A DNA stretch of 24,068 bases, taken from positions 1 to 24,068 of the forward strand of contig JAQGAU010000772.1 in NCBI GenBank assembly GCA_034698045.1, given 5' to 3'. The first letter of the stretch is position 1, and each line of letters opens with the position of its first letter. This stretch comes from Paramacrobiotus richtersi (taxonomy: Eukaryota > Tardigrada > Eutardigrada > Parachela > Macrobiotidae). The position numbers were made by a program, and so were the translations under genes. The notes below the pieces were generated by a model. It saw nothing but the letters and a program-made list of their open reading frames with translations, had not been told where the DNA came from and searched no databases. Of this stretch, positions 9,301 through 17,996 are shown one piece after another.

Positions 9301-10990
9301 TGATACCGCTCACTGACCGTCGATCGCGGCCGTTTCGACTGTCCGCTCGACGTTGAAGCGTCTGGGGCGCCGATTCCGCACGTCTTGCTGGAGCAAGCGG
9401 TAAACTACCTATACAAAATAAAATTTTTTATTTTTTTATTTTTATATAAATTTTTAATTATATACTTACATAAATTTTTAAATATTTCTTTTTATTCATT
9501 TGTTAATTATTTTCGTGTATATAATGTTCTTATATATTTTGCTATTATAACATTCAAAAATCCAAACGACACAAGCAAGAAGTGAAAGATTTTCAACAAA
9601 CAGGAAAATGAAAAAATTCATAAACACCTACACAGAACAGAAGAACTAAAGAAACTGGAAAGGCAATAAGACGGAATTACAATTAAACACAAATACAGAA
9701 AGAGAAATACGAAAAACATGTTAAATAGGTAAAGAAAGAAGGAAATGAATAAAAACAAAATAACTACATAATGTTAGTGCAAACGAAGCGTTAACGCGGA
9801 AATACACGTAAAAACTTCAAGCAAAAACCCTTACGAGAGCCGGAAGCAGTATCCGGGTTTATCTTTCTTTCGTTCCTGGTTAAAATCACACGGGACTCTT
9901 TGGGTGCATCTTTGGGGACAGGAATCGCGGTTCGGTTGTCCCCTATCGATATGGACGAACCGGGAGAGAATTCGTGCTGGATATCAACAGCTTCAGTCGT
10001 CGATACGAAGGGAACGGAATCGCGAGCGGCAATAGTATCTGCTAATAAAGGTACGCATAATCAGCCATCACTGCGACAAAGTGTCAAAATCTGTAAAAAA
10101 TTTGTAATTAATAAAATGATACGAAAAGAAATCAGTTCATCCATGAGGTAAAAAACGAACTACAGATACACAGACCAGCAGAAGAAATCAGAAATGCCGA
10201 CTACCAGGTAATTTAAATTATCACCTCGAGCATGCAGTACATTTTAAGTAGAACGACTGCGTGACATTTTTTGCAGTTTAAAAGAATGACAAAAAAAATT
10301 CTGCTTCGTGAACACTGCCATACTTTAAAGATAAAAACACTACCATCAAAGTATTCAAAGCTGAACACACCAATTAAAATTTTCTAAAAATTAATATATA
10401 TGATCCAGCTGAATGCGTACTGTAGCCTGTACAGGTTATAGTAAAAACAATGAATTCTTTACAACAACTCAAATCGAAATATAGCAAAATATATCAATTG
10501 ATATAGCATTATTATTGTCAAATTATTTGTTATTTATATTTTCCATTTTTATTTTCGATAAATCTTTATGGTGAAAAAACGCCGAAGAAACAACTTTAAT
10601 AATTAGTCAATTTGTTTACCGACATACCGAAAAAAACTCCATAGGTAAAAATATTTTCGTAAAAATTTTCCGCTTACCATTTTCGGACGCCAAGTTTCCC
10701 CTCCCCCGCTTCTTCCTCGGTGCCTCCAACGCCACCTTCTTCCCCACCGACCAATCAACCAACCCGGCTGTTTCCTTCCGCGTCAGCTTCAAACCGCGAT
10801 CCTTAAGGTACGCCTTAACCTCTTCCAGGGCATCGGTCAGGTCCGTCATGGGTAGCCATTTGTTGTCCTCCGTGGAATAGCCACGCCACTGCACCATGAA
10901 GATGGTGTCGCAGCGATCATAGTAGTCGGTGGTGGCGTGGCCGACAATGGCCTCGACCTCGTACGAGGGATTGTCCTCGTGCGGGGTCAT
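6372..10990 (-). CDS. Chromodomain protein A, HP1-like layout (8 exons)
   Basis: Exons, 5' to 3': 10990-10678, 10041 (or 10038)-9835, 9408-9223, 9115-8990, 8574-8470, 7813-7603, 6973-6797, 6480-6372. Every junction is GT-AG and the phases agree (1,1,1,1,1,2,2). The total is 1431 nt, or 476 residues with the shorter exon 2. Residues 8-70 form a chromodomain with the methyl-lysine cage complete (Y10, W35, Y38; VQWRGY). The linker is basic, with a KRKKHKPKRRK nuclear-localisation-like run in exon 4. An acidic SDSEDE motif (316-321) precedes a domain at about 332-388 resembling a divergent chromo shadow domain. The C-terminus is a basic helix (KERRKIIKLLRKEQ). A nuclear reader of methylated histone tails is the likely role. 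It is paralogous to protein B in layout and C-terminal motifs. The splice model is mine and no transcript data were available. Confidence 0.82.
7834..8200. repeat. Degenerate AT-rich tandem repeat in intron 5 of gene A
   Basis: Three diverged copies, about 110-130 bp each, start near 7837, 7968 and 8076 with ttttcaatagtaaatttaatgg-like sequence and end with ggtaataatatacaag. The array lies immediately upstream of the exon 6 acceptor at 7814. Confidence 0.75.
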
Positions 10991-11626
10991 CTTAGAGCGC
11001 CAGGGGGCTCAGGGTCAAGGGGGGAGGAACGCCAATCAAGGATGAGATGGGGAAACGGGTTTGGTTGCCCTGAAAAGGGATGGACATGGTTTTAAAGGAA
11101 AGAGATTTGTGGGAAAACAGCTGTTGGAGATCGAGAAAATATGCACTGGAAGGTGTTAGTTGAAAGTCAAAGTAAAGACAAGAAAAAAGCCAAAGAAATA
11201 GTGGAAATAGAAATAAAACAGTTTTGCCGTAGTGGATTATCCTAACTGGTTAGACAAAATTATGATAAGCCAGCTGTGCCTGACAGAACGTGTTTTGCCA
11301 CTGTTTCGGTATCACGTGCGATGTGAACTCCATTTTTCACGGATACTGCGATGTGAAATCCACTTTTCCTTGGAGTTGGGATGTTTATGACCAGTGGAAT
11401 TGGTGTGGCACTTGATCGGCTACGAGAGAGAGAGACGACGTTTGTTTTCATTTTGGACAATTTTTGGTCTGCATCTTTTTTTCGTTTTGTCAGAGAGAAT
11501 ATTACTAACTGGTTAGGATTATTCTCACTGATTTTGTGGAACTTTTCCGTGCAATCTTTTCCGCGACAATCCGTATTTAATTATATTCCTTTTTTGTGTG
11601 ATCTCGTCGTTTCTGTTCTTCTTCCA
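10991..11626. promoter_or_regulatory. Shared divergent upstream region of chromodomain gene A and the BTB gene
   Basis: The two start codons face away from each other across 636 bp, so this region must carry both promoters or 5' UTRs. It contains two tandem copies of a 30-bp unit, tgcgatgtgaaNtccaNttttc, at 11317 and 11347, and a CACGTG E-box at 11313-11318. The 11-mer taactggttag also occurs twice (about 11249 and 11507). The repeats are read directly; a regulatory role is inference. Confidence 0.5.
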
Positions 11627-12538
11627 ATGGAACGAGCCGTCCGCACGGGCAAGGCCCTGAACGTGATGCAGAAAATCCCCCTTGAGGAGCTGGTCGAGAG
11701 CTACAATGAACGTCAACGCGTCCGGTATTATACCAGCGATCTGGTCGTGGACAAGCACCCAGACTACCCGAATTTGTCCCCATCCATATGGACTGTTAAA
11801 CTATCGGTAGAGGGGGACGGCGCCATATCTGAGACCGTGGAACCGAAAGCAGGCCTGAAGAGCCCCAATGTCGTCTTGGTGTACTTGTACTGGAGCGTCC
11901 GTGTGGGGCACGAAAAAGGCAAGAAAGATCCTGGCAGCGGCGAGTACAACTGCCACATTGGACCGCAGGGATTCGCCAAGGGTGACGGTGAGTCCGTGAA
12001 CACACTGGAGCTCGTGGACAACAGTCGTCGTAACATCCGCGCAGGCAGTTCGCTGGTGATACGTCCGGGGGTCTATCTGTTGGTGACGTTGACATTGGTG
12101 GATACGACGCCGACCTCCCCGTCCTGTCTGGAGACCCTATACACATCCGGCCTCTTCTCCGACTGCACCCTGGTCTGCGGGGGCCGCGACTTCCCCGCCC
12201 ATCGCGCTATTGTGGCCGCACAGCCGCCGGTGTTTGCGGCCATGTTCCAGGGCGATACGACGGGAATCTGCACCATCGAGGATCTCGGTCCGGACATGTT
12301 AGAGGCGCTGCTGGAGTTTATGTACACGAAACGCTTGACCAAGGCCGGTGGACGATTGGATTTGGTGTGGACGGCAGCGGACAAGTACGGTGTGGAGGAT
12401 CTACTGGCGGTTTGTTCGGAAAGTCACATGCTGCAGTCACTGAACGAGGAGAATGCGGCCGAGTATGGGTGGTTTGCTCACCAGCATGGACTGGCCAAGC
12501 TGGAAAAGAAGGCCGCTAAGATTATTAGTCGCATCTGA
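11627..12538 (+). CDS. BTB/POZ protein with MATH-like N-terminal region
   Basis: A 303-residue intronless gene. The frame is open further upstream to 11381, but those 82 residues are hydrophobic, AT-rich and unlike the rest. The ATG at 11627 begins the codon-biased part, so I start there. Residues about 35-158 have a beta-rich pattern suggesting a MATH/TRAF-like domain (SIWTVKLSV, VYLYWSV, SSLVIRPGVYLLVTLTLVD). The BTB domain is at about 168-265, with FSDCTLVCGGRDFPAHRAIV and later LLEFMYTKRL and AADKYGVEDLL. The last 40 residues match the short post-BTB helices of SPOP-like proteins (ENAAEY, LEKKAAKII). SPOP-type proteins are substrate adaptors for Cullin-3 ubiquitin ligases, a plausible role here. 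The BTB call is firm and the MATH call moderate. A candidate AATAAA is at 12782. Confidence 0.88.
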   Translation: MERAVRTGKALNVMQKIPLEELVESYNERQRVRYYTSDLVVDKHPDYPNLSPSIWTVKLSVEGDGAISETVEPKAGLKSPNVVLVYLYWSVRVGHEKGKKDPGSGEYNCHIGPQGFAKGDGESVNTLELVDNSRRNIRAGSSLVIRPGVYLLVTLTLVDTTPTSPSCLETLYTSGLFSDCTLVCGGRDFPAHRAIVAAQPPVFAAMFQGDTTGICTIEDLGPDMLEALLEFMYTKRLTKAGGRLDLVWTAADKYGVEDLLAVCSESHMLQSLNEENAAEYGWFAHQHGLAKLEKKAAKIISRI

Positions 12539-12924
12539 GCTGGTCATTTTTGTGCCTTGTTCCCTTTTTTCTGCGTTCTGGACAAGTCGTTTCCTGATGT
12601 ACACGCAGCTTTCACGTTTAATTAAGTGAGAATAAGTGAGTTTTTTTGGTGGTTCCTTTGATATGCTTTTTTGGTCTTTCGGTTTTTATTTCAAGGTAAA
12701 CGCTGTGTTTTCTGGCTCCGGATGTGCATCGGTCAGATGCTGGAGTTTAATGATTACAATTATGAAGTGCTAGAGTTGAATAATAAAAAGAAGAAGGTGT
12801 ACATCTTGTTCTGCATTGCTCATTCTGCAGTTCACAATACAAATATCCGGAATCATTTTCTGGCGGTCGTTGTACATATGTACTGTACTTCGTTGTATAC
12901 ACCGTACTATAGCTATATACATAG

Positions 12925-13422
12925 CTACACGACGTTGTTCGTCGCGCTCTTATCTCGGCGAATGTCCCAGCAATACGGGAACCTCCTGGCCTGGACAGAG
13001 GCGACGGTAAGAGACCAGACGGGATGACCCTAATGCCCTGGAAATCCGGCATGCCACTTGTCTGGGATGTTACGGTTGCTGATACATTTGCGGTTTCATA
13101 CATAGCTCGGACCTCTACAATAAGCGGAGCAGCCGCTGACCAACGAGAGCGGGAAAAGGAAACCAGGTATGCCGCCCTCTCGAACCGTTATATAGTCCAA
13201 CCAGTGGCCTTTGAGACGATGGGTAGCTGGGGGACGCAAGCTAAGTCGTTCTTAAAGGACGTTGGGCGCAGAATTCGGGAGAACAACGGGAATCCTCGGA
13301 CTATGGAATTCCTTCGCCAGCGGATAAGTATTGAAATCCAGCGGGGGAACGGAGTCTGCGTTATGGGGACGGTTGACACAAGCAAGGAGCTGGAAGACGT
13401 ATTTTTGTGTTTCAACGTCTAA
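12925..13422 (+). mobile_element. Retrotransposon relic: C-terminal part of a reverse-transcriptase polyprotein
   Basis: One frame is open from just after a TAG at 12922 to the stop at 13422 (165 residues). It contains a motif series that I know from the C-terminal region of reverse-transcriptase proteins of animal retroelements: ALISANVPAIREPPGL, KRPDGMTL, PW..G..LVWDVT, then SYI..TS...GAAA, RYAAL, PVAFETMG and RISIEIQRGN near the end. No reverse transcriptase catalytic motif, target-site duplication or poly(A) tail is found, and upstream of 12925 the frame is broken. It is a truncated element or a recent fossil. The ORF is intact over about 500 bp, so it is either young or constrained. I cannot name the element clade. 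Confidence 0.72.
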
Positions 13423-13699
13423 CTGTTTTTCTTGTTGTACGCTGTTTTTGGGCGTCTCTCATTGAAATTCTTGTTTGTTGTTTTTACGCACAGTCGCTCG
13501 AGTGAACAGCTATATACATACATGCGCACATGAATTACGTATCTAATTCTTTGGTTCGCTCTCTTATTATTATTTCCTGATGTTCAACACTTCAGTAATG
13601 ACGTGTATGTATTCGACGTCGACGTAATCGTCGGATGGAAATTAACCTGGTTATGTATGCGACAATACAACACAGTACATTAAAGTGAGAAAGTGACAG

Positions 13700-14123
13700 A
13701 AGACACAATATAAAAGGTCACCGTACTTGGTATGCCTATGTAGCATGTACGTTTGTTCCTTTTATTCGCAACATTTTCGACAGTTTGAGCAACTAATTAA
13801 TGTACACTGGTTCATATTACGATTCAAAGTTAAATTCAAAATATTCAGCTTTAATTCACATCAAGCGTAACACAATCTGCAATTATCATCCAGCAGTGTT
13901 ACGTATTATCCAAATGAACGATCACGCTTTCAATTCAAAAGAAAACCACAAGCTTTTACACCGCTCGCAAAGACTCTGGATTATGTACTAACAAACTGCG
14001 TAAAACGATTCAGAATGTCTTATACGATAATGATGGAGACGATGGTGAGACCAAAACCGGTTAAAAAAATACAATCCGAAAAGCGCTAAAAATGGACTGA
14101 ACTATCTTCTTGTTTGTGTCTGA
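13700..14123 (+). repeat. Receptor 3' flank repeat, copy B (no receptor upstream)
   Basis: This copy matches A and C: aaaaggtcaccgta near 13708, acgtattatccaaatgaacg from 13901, then acaagctttt. It continues with C through cgtaaaacgattNcagaat, cttatacgata and aatccgaNanggcg-like sequence to about 14120. Only the BTB gene and the retroelement relic precede it, so its own receptor has been lost or moved. Confidence 0.7.
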
Positions 14124-14728
14124 CAACTGTCTGACACACTGACGTCAAAATCCAGTTGTACATCGCAGGAATAAGCATTCGGCAACAATGAAGCATGCGT
14201 AAGATTCTCATAATCAGATAAGACAATCTCATGATCAGCTTCTCGGTTTCGGTAAAGCCGGTAACCCGTTATTAGACGCCACTGCAAACAATTCCTGTGA
14301 CATGTACTTACTTCTAATCTGAACTGGGGTTTCCTTTCGAAACAGTAAAGGAAACAAAGAGAACAGGGAAAATGCTGTTACGCCAGAATTAAAAGTTCGC
14401 AAGGTCGCGAGTTCGTTCTTAACGCCAGGAAAGAAATGCCGTTCTCTAGTACGTGCGTTTTTCATGCGCTGGTGAGACACCATCAGTCCACGATGCAGCG
14501 CAAAATGTTGCTTTTTATTTTTGTTCAGCGTTTATCTTCCGAAGTGGATACGAGGTGGAATGCTTCATTAATGTAACGTAACGTAAATAATGTTGTGAAC
14601 TATGGTAGCATAATATACTGTGCTGTAATGGGACTACCACTCAACGTAACAGGAAAGCAGAAAACCTAGCGTTTGTGATGGGCGCAGAGTTACAAAAAAA
14701 AGATGAACTGTGTGTTGACAATTTCTCT

Positions 14729-15020
14729 GTCGAATCTACAATAAAAGTGCATTAGCCGGTGTTTGTCTTATTACTCCATACATACATACCGATAATCTGA
14801 TATGGATTATGCACATAATATTTTATATGCTTCTGCAAGAAGCGTTCCGGGAAGAACAGGAAACAAACACTACTTCTACCAATTTTGACGGAAGCTTGTG
14901 TGCAATACCTACTTACTTTCCATGCTAAAAGTAACGCACTATAGTGTAGCTACCAAGTATGGTATGACAAGCAGTAACGGACCGGGAACAACAACAGTCT
15001 TTTGAGTCGAGTTGTGAACC
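14729..15020 (+). repeat. 5' flank of GPCR-2, shared with GPCR-1
   Basis: This is the partner of 3211-3545, with the same blocks in the same order and spacing. Differences are mostly substitutions and short indels. Confidence 0.75.
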
Positions 15021-15137
15021 ATGGCTTCATAACTCCAAATACATATGTCCAGAAACCTGCTTTCTAACTCGGAAGCTGTATGTATACGCGTTGCTTATAA
15101 CCATGTACTGAAGTAAGTCTTACTGCGATGTATCATC

Positions 15138-16067
15138 ATGGACAACTTGAGTGGAACGCTGAATACCTCTGCTAACACCACAGGCATGTTGGACTGGGGT
15201 GACTACATGTCTTTGGTTATTGATATAACTGGTACAATTCTGAACTCCTTCGTAATAGCTGTCTTTCTGTTGTGCAAAACCTTGCGGACACCATTTAGTA
15301 CATATTTTATTACCATTATGTTTATCAATCTCGTTATCGACTGCCCAATATTTGATACTTTATTGTGTCAGAAAAGTGTCAAACTGTGTGGCATTCCATG
15401 GATCTGTCACACTAGCCTATTTTTCGCATGGGCCTTACCTGGTATGGGGATCACGATCCAGGCCATTGTCAGTATCAACCGATGCTGGGCGTTAATTTGG
15501 CCCATGCACTATAAAAACAACCACAATTTTAAGGTTGCTAGTGTTTCGATTTCCATTGGAACTTTAAGTATTGCCATCTTTGCACTGACTGGAATATTAG
15601 TAAATGCGTACCACACGGAGATTTATGAACCGGAACACTGCCGAATTCAGGAGCGTTCTCTTGACAGCTGGAAACTGGCAATGGTTGTGCTGGTGTACCA
15701 TGTGCCGATGCTGATCATCTTTTGTGCTTCGGCATTTGTGGTAGGAAAGCTATGGAGAAAGCATCGACGAGGTAACAACAATCCTAACCGACGAACTCGC
15801 GGTCTCGCTGTGTATGTGCTTCTAACCGGGACTATTTTGTTTTGCTACTGGCCGTATCATACCATTGCGCTGCTAATTATGGCCAATCTTTGTCAGCCAG
15901 CTGAATGGATCATCAGCATAGTGATCTTTCCTTATAGTTGGTTAACTGTTCTTGATCCAATAGTCGTGTGTTTTACCTTTCCTGGTTTCCGAACACAGAT
16001 TTTTATGTTGCTAAAACGTGTGCACTGTCGAAAGTGTAGAAATAATAAGGTTACTCGAAGACCGTGA
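15138..16067 (+). CDS. Intronless rhodopsin-like (class A) GPCR, copy 2
   Basis: A 309-residue orphan seven-transmembrane receptor, roughly three quarters identical by eye to the one at 3609. Identity is highest in TM1-TM3 and the first loops (TPFSTYFITIMFINLVIDCP is unchanged save its last neighbours). The N-tail is the least conserved part: it is five residues longer and carries three sequons (N3, N9, N13). The NRC variant of DRY, P in TM5, FCYWP in TM6 and DPIVVCF in TM7 are all kept, so the unusual motifs are ancestral to the pair. The intracellular loop 3 lacks one residue relative to copy 1, and the C-tail is shorter with two cysteines (HCRKC). The reading frame is intact and differences look conservative, so both copies are probably functional. 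An AATAAA lies at 16095-16100, just after the stop. Confidence 0.93.
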   Translation: MDNLSGTLNTSANTTGMLDWGDYMSLVIDITGTILNSFVIAVFLLCKTLRTPFSTYFITIMFINLVIDCPIFDTLLCQKSVKLCGIPWICHTSLFFAWALPGMGITIQAIVSINRCWALIWPMHYKNNHNFKVASVSISIGTLSIAIFALTGILVNAYHTEIYEPEHCRIQERSLDSWKLAMVVLVYHVPMLIIFCASAFVVGKLWRKHRRGNNNPNRRTRGLAVYVLLTGTILFCYWPYHTIALLIMANLCQPAEWIISIVIFPYSWLTVLDPIVVCFTFPGFRTQIFMLLKRVHCRKCRNNKVTRRP

Positions 16068-16139
16068 GACAACAATCAGACTTGAACTACTGTCAATAAA
16101 TTCGAACACGAACACAGTACCATACGAGGAACGACAGCA

Positions 16140-16925
16140 CGAAAGGTCACCGTAGAATAAAATGATAAGCCTCCAGTTGTGGCTACATAACCAAAAAGTT
16201 TCCTATGCATGAAATTACTCTAGTTGTTTTTTTCCATAAAATCGGCAAGTCTGCCCGCATTAATATAGATCAAATAATAATAAAAATAAATACCAATACA
16301 AATTAATACGTAATGTATTATTATTAGTATTCGTGAAATAAAATGTATTAAGTAGTGTATTAATTAATGTATTAATATTTATTAATTAATGTGTTAATAT
16401 ATGTTAATTAATGTATTAATTAACGTATTAATATTTATTAATTAATGTATGTTAATTAATGTATCAATTAATATTATTGTATATTAGGTACATATGTAAA
16501 AATATTGCCCGGAATAACCAAAATCTCAAAAAAAGAGTATACATGTACGACAATCTTATCACACAGCCCGGTGGTATACATTTTATTGTTCAAAACATTC
16601 TCGACAGTTCCAGAAACCGAATTATAGACACCCATACATGTTACGGCTCAAGCGTTAGTCACAGTATTCCAAGTATAATATAATCCATTTATCATACGTA
16701 TTATCCAAATGAACGATCACGCTTTCAAATCAAAGAAAAACACAAGCTTTTAAACCGTTCGCAGTGACTTCGGATCAGTGGATTTAACAAAATATGTAAA
16801 ACGATTTCAGAATTTATAATGTAAAAACGATGGCTTATACGATAGTTATGGAGATAATGTGAGATGATAACAGATTAAAAGAATAAAATCCGATACGGCG
16901 AAAAAATGAATTAAACTGTCTTCTT
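16140..16925 (+). repeat. Receptor 3' flank repeat, copy C
   Basis: This follows GPCR-2 and matches copies A and B. The blocks are gaaaggtcaccgtagaata (about 16143), acgtattatccaaatgaacg (from 16696), acaagctttt, cttcggatcagtg and cgtaaaacgatttcag-like sequence, to the ctgtcttcttgg near 16925. It is expanded by the low-complexity stretch at 16255-16480. Confidence 0.7.
16255..16480. repeat. Low-complexity attaatta-type repeat
   Basis: The motif ttaattaatgtattaat, with variants, is repeated many times. It interrupts the receptor 3' flank relative to copies A and B, so it probably expanded after the duplication. Confidence 0.85.
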
Positions 16926-17514
16926 GGCTTGGTCCGAACGCACGCGTTCAAGAACGCGAAAAATTTTGGCTTGATATTCAGCTTTGTCAGACCTGTAAAT
17001 AAAACGGACCTTATTATAATATTGTCAGCGTTTTGCAGCAGTGATGTCAATACAGTGACGGAAAAATGGAATGTCTTTTATATAAAATTAAGGAAATAAA
17101 GCACAACTGTTTACGTGAATAAAATAAACAGAAGTCTGCGTAAAAACTTTCGCTTTAACATAAAAGCATTTCAAACGCAATGATCCTGAACAATATTAAA
17201 CATTTCCCAAAACAATCAAGAATTAAAACGTAAATCGCGGAAAATTAGAAAAAAGTTGGCTGACAAACAACTGAAAATACCGGATCACAATAAACTCAAA
17301 AACGTCCGATTAAAAAAATTAATCAAAGTCAAATGACTAGATTATAATAAACAAAAAATAATAACAATTGTAGTTAAATAAAAATTAATTAAAGGCAAAT
17401 TCTTAGATCACAATAAACTGAAAGAAGACGAATTAAATTGAACAAAAATTAATCAAAGTCAAACTACTAGATCGCAAATAAACTAACTAATTAAATTAAA
17501 CAAAATTAATTGAA

Positions 17515-17966
17515 GTGAAATCACTACATTACACTAAACTGAAAAAGTACCAGTTACATTACAATTCACTAAATTATTATTCAAATTTTTAGTCAAATTA
17601 TTAGATCCCAATAAACTGAAAAAATGAAATTAAAAAAACAGGAGATTTAACAAAAATTAATTAAAGTGAAATCACTACATTACACTAAACTGAAAAAGTA
17701 CCAGTTAAATTACAATTCACTAAATTATTATTCAAATTTTTAGTCAAATTATTAGATCCCAATAAACTGAAAAAATGAAATTAAAAAACAGGAGATTTAA
17801 CAAAAATTAATTAAAGTGAAATCACTACATTACACTAAACTAAAAAAGTACCAGTTAAATTACAATTCACTAAATTATTAGTCAAATTTTTAGTCAAATT
17901 ATCAGATCCCAATAAACTGAAAAAATAAAATTAAAAAACAGGAGATTAAAACAAAATTTAATTAAA
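17515..17966. repeat. Tandem array, three near-identical units of about 150 bp
   Basis: Units start with gtgaaatcactacattacac at 17515, 17666 and 17816, with periods of 151, 150 and 151 bp. They are nearly identical apart from single-base indels in A runs. Decayed partial units (tagatcacaataaact-like) extend upstream to about 17330. The array ends about 30 bp from the stop of gene B and may lie in its 3' UTR. Confidence 0.9.
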
Positions 17967-17996
17967 GTCATTCGATAAACACAACGAATATCAAAC

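Larger units (their letters stand above)
13423..15137. other. Intergenic region between the retroelement relic and GPCR-2
   Basis: No gene is supported. It holds the orphan receptor 3' flank (about 13700-14123) and, from about 14729, the 5' flank that matches GPCR-1. The 14100-14480 stretch has minus-strand ORFs of 61-82 codons without recognisable features. Confidence 0.55.
16068..17996. other. Intergenic region between the convergent GPCR-2 and chromodomain gene B
   Basis: No gene is seen. It contains receptor 3' flank copy C, split by an (attaatta)-rich stretch, then AT-rich DNA that becomes the roughly 150-bp tandem array ending near the gene B stop codon. Confidence 0.6.

Noticed and set aside
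11381..11626. 82-residue N-terminal extension of the BTB frame
   Set aside because: The extension is hydrophobic and AT-rich, without the codon bias that starts at the ATG at 11627. It is probably 5' UTR that happens to be open.
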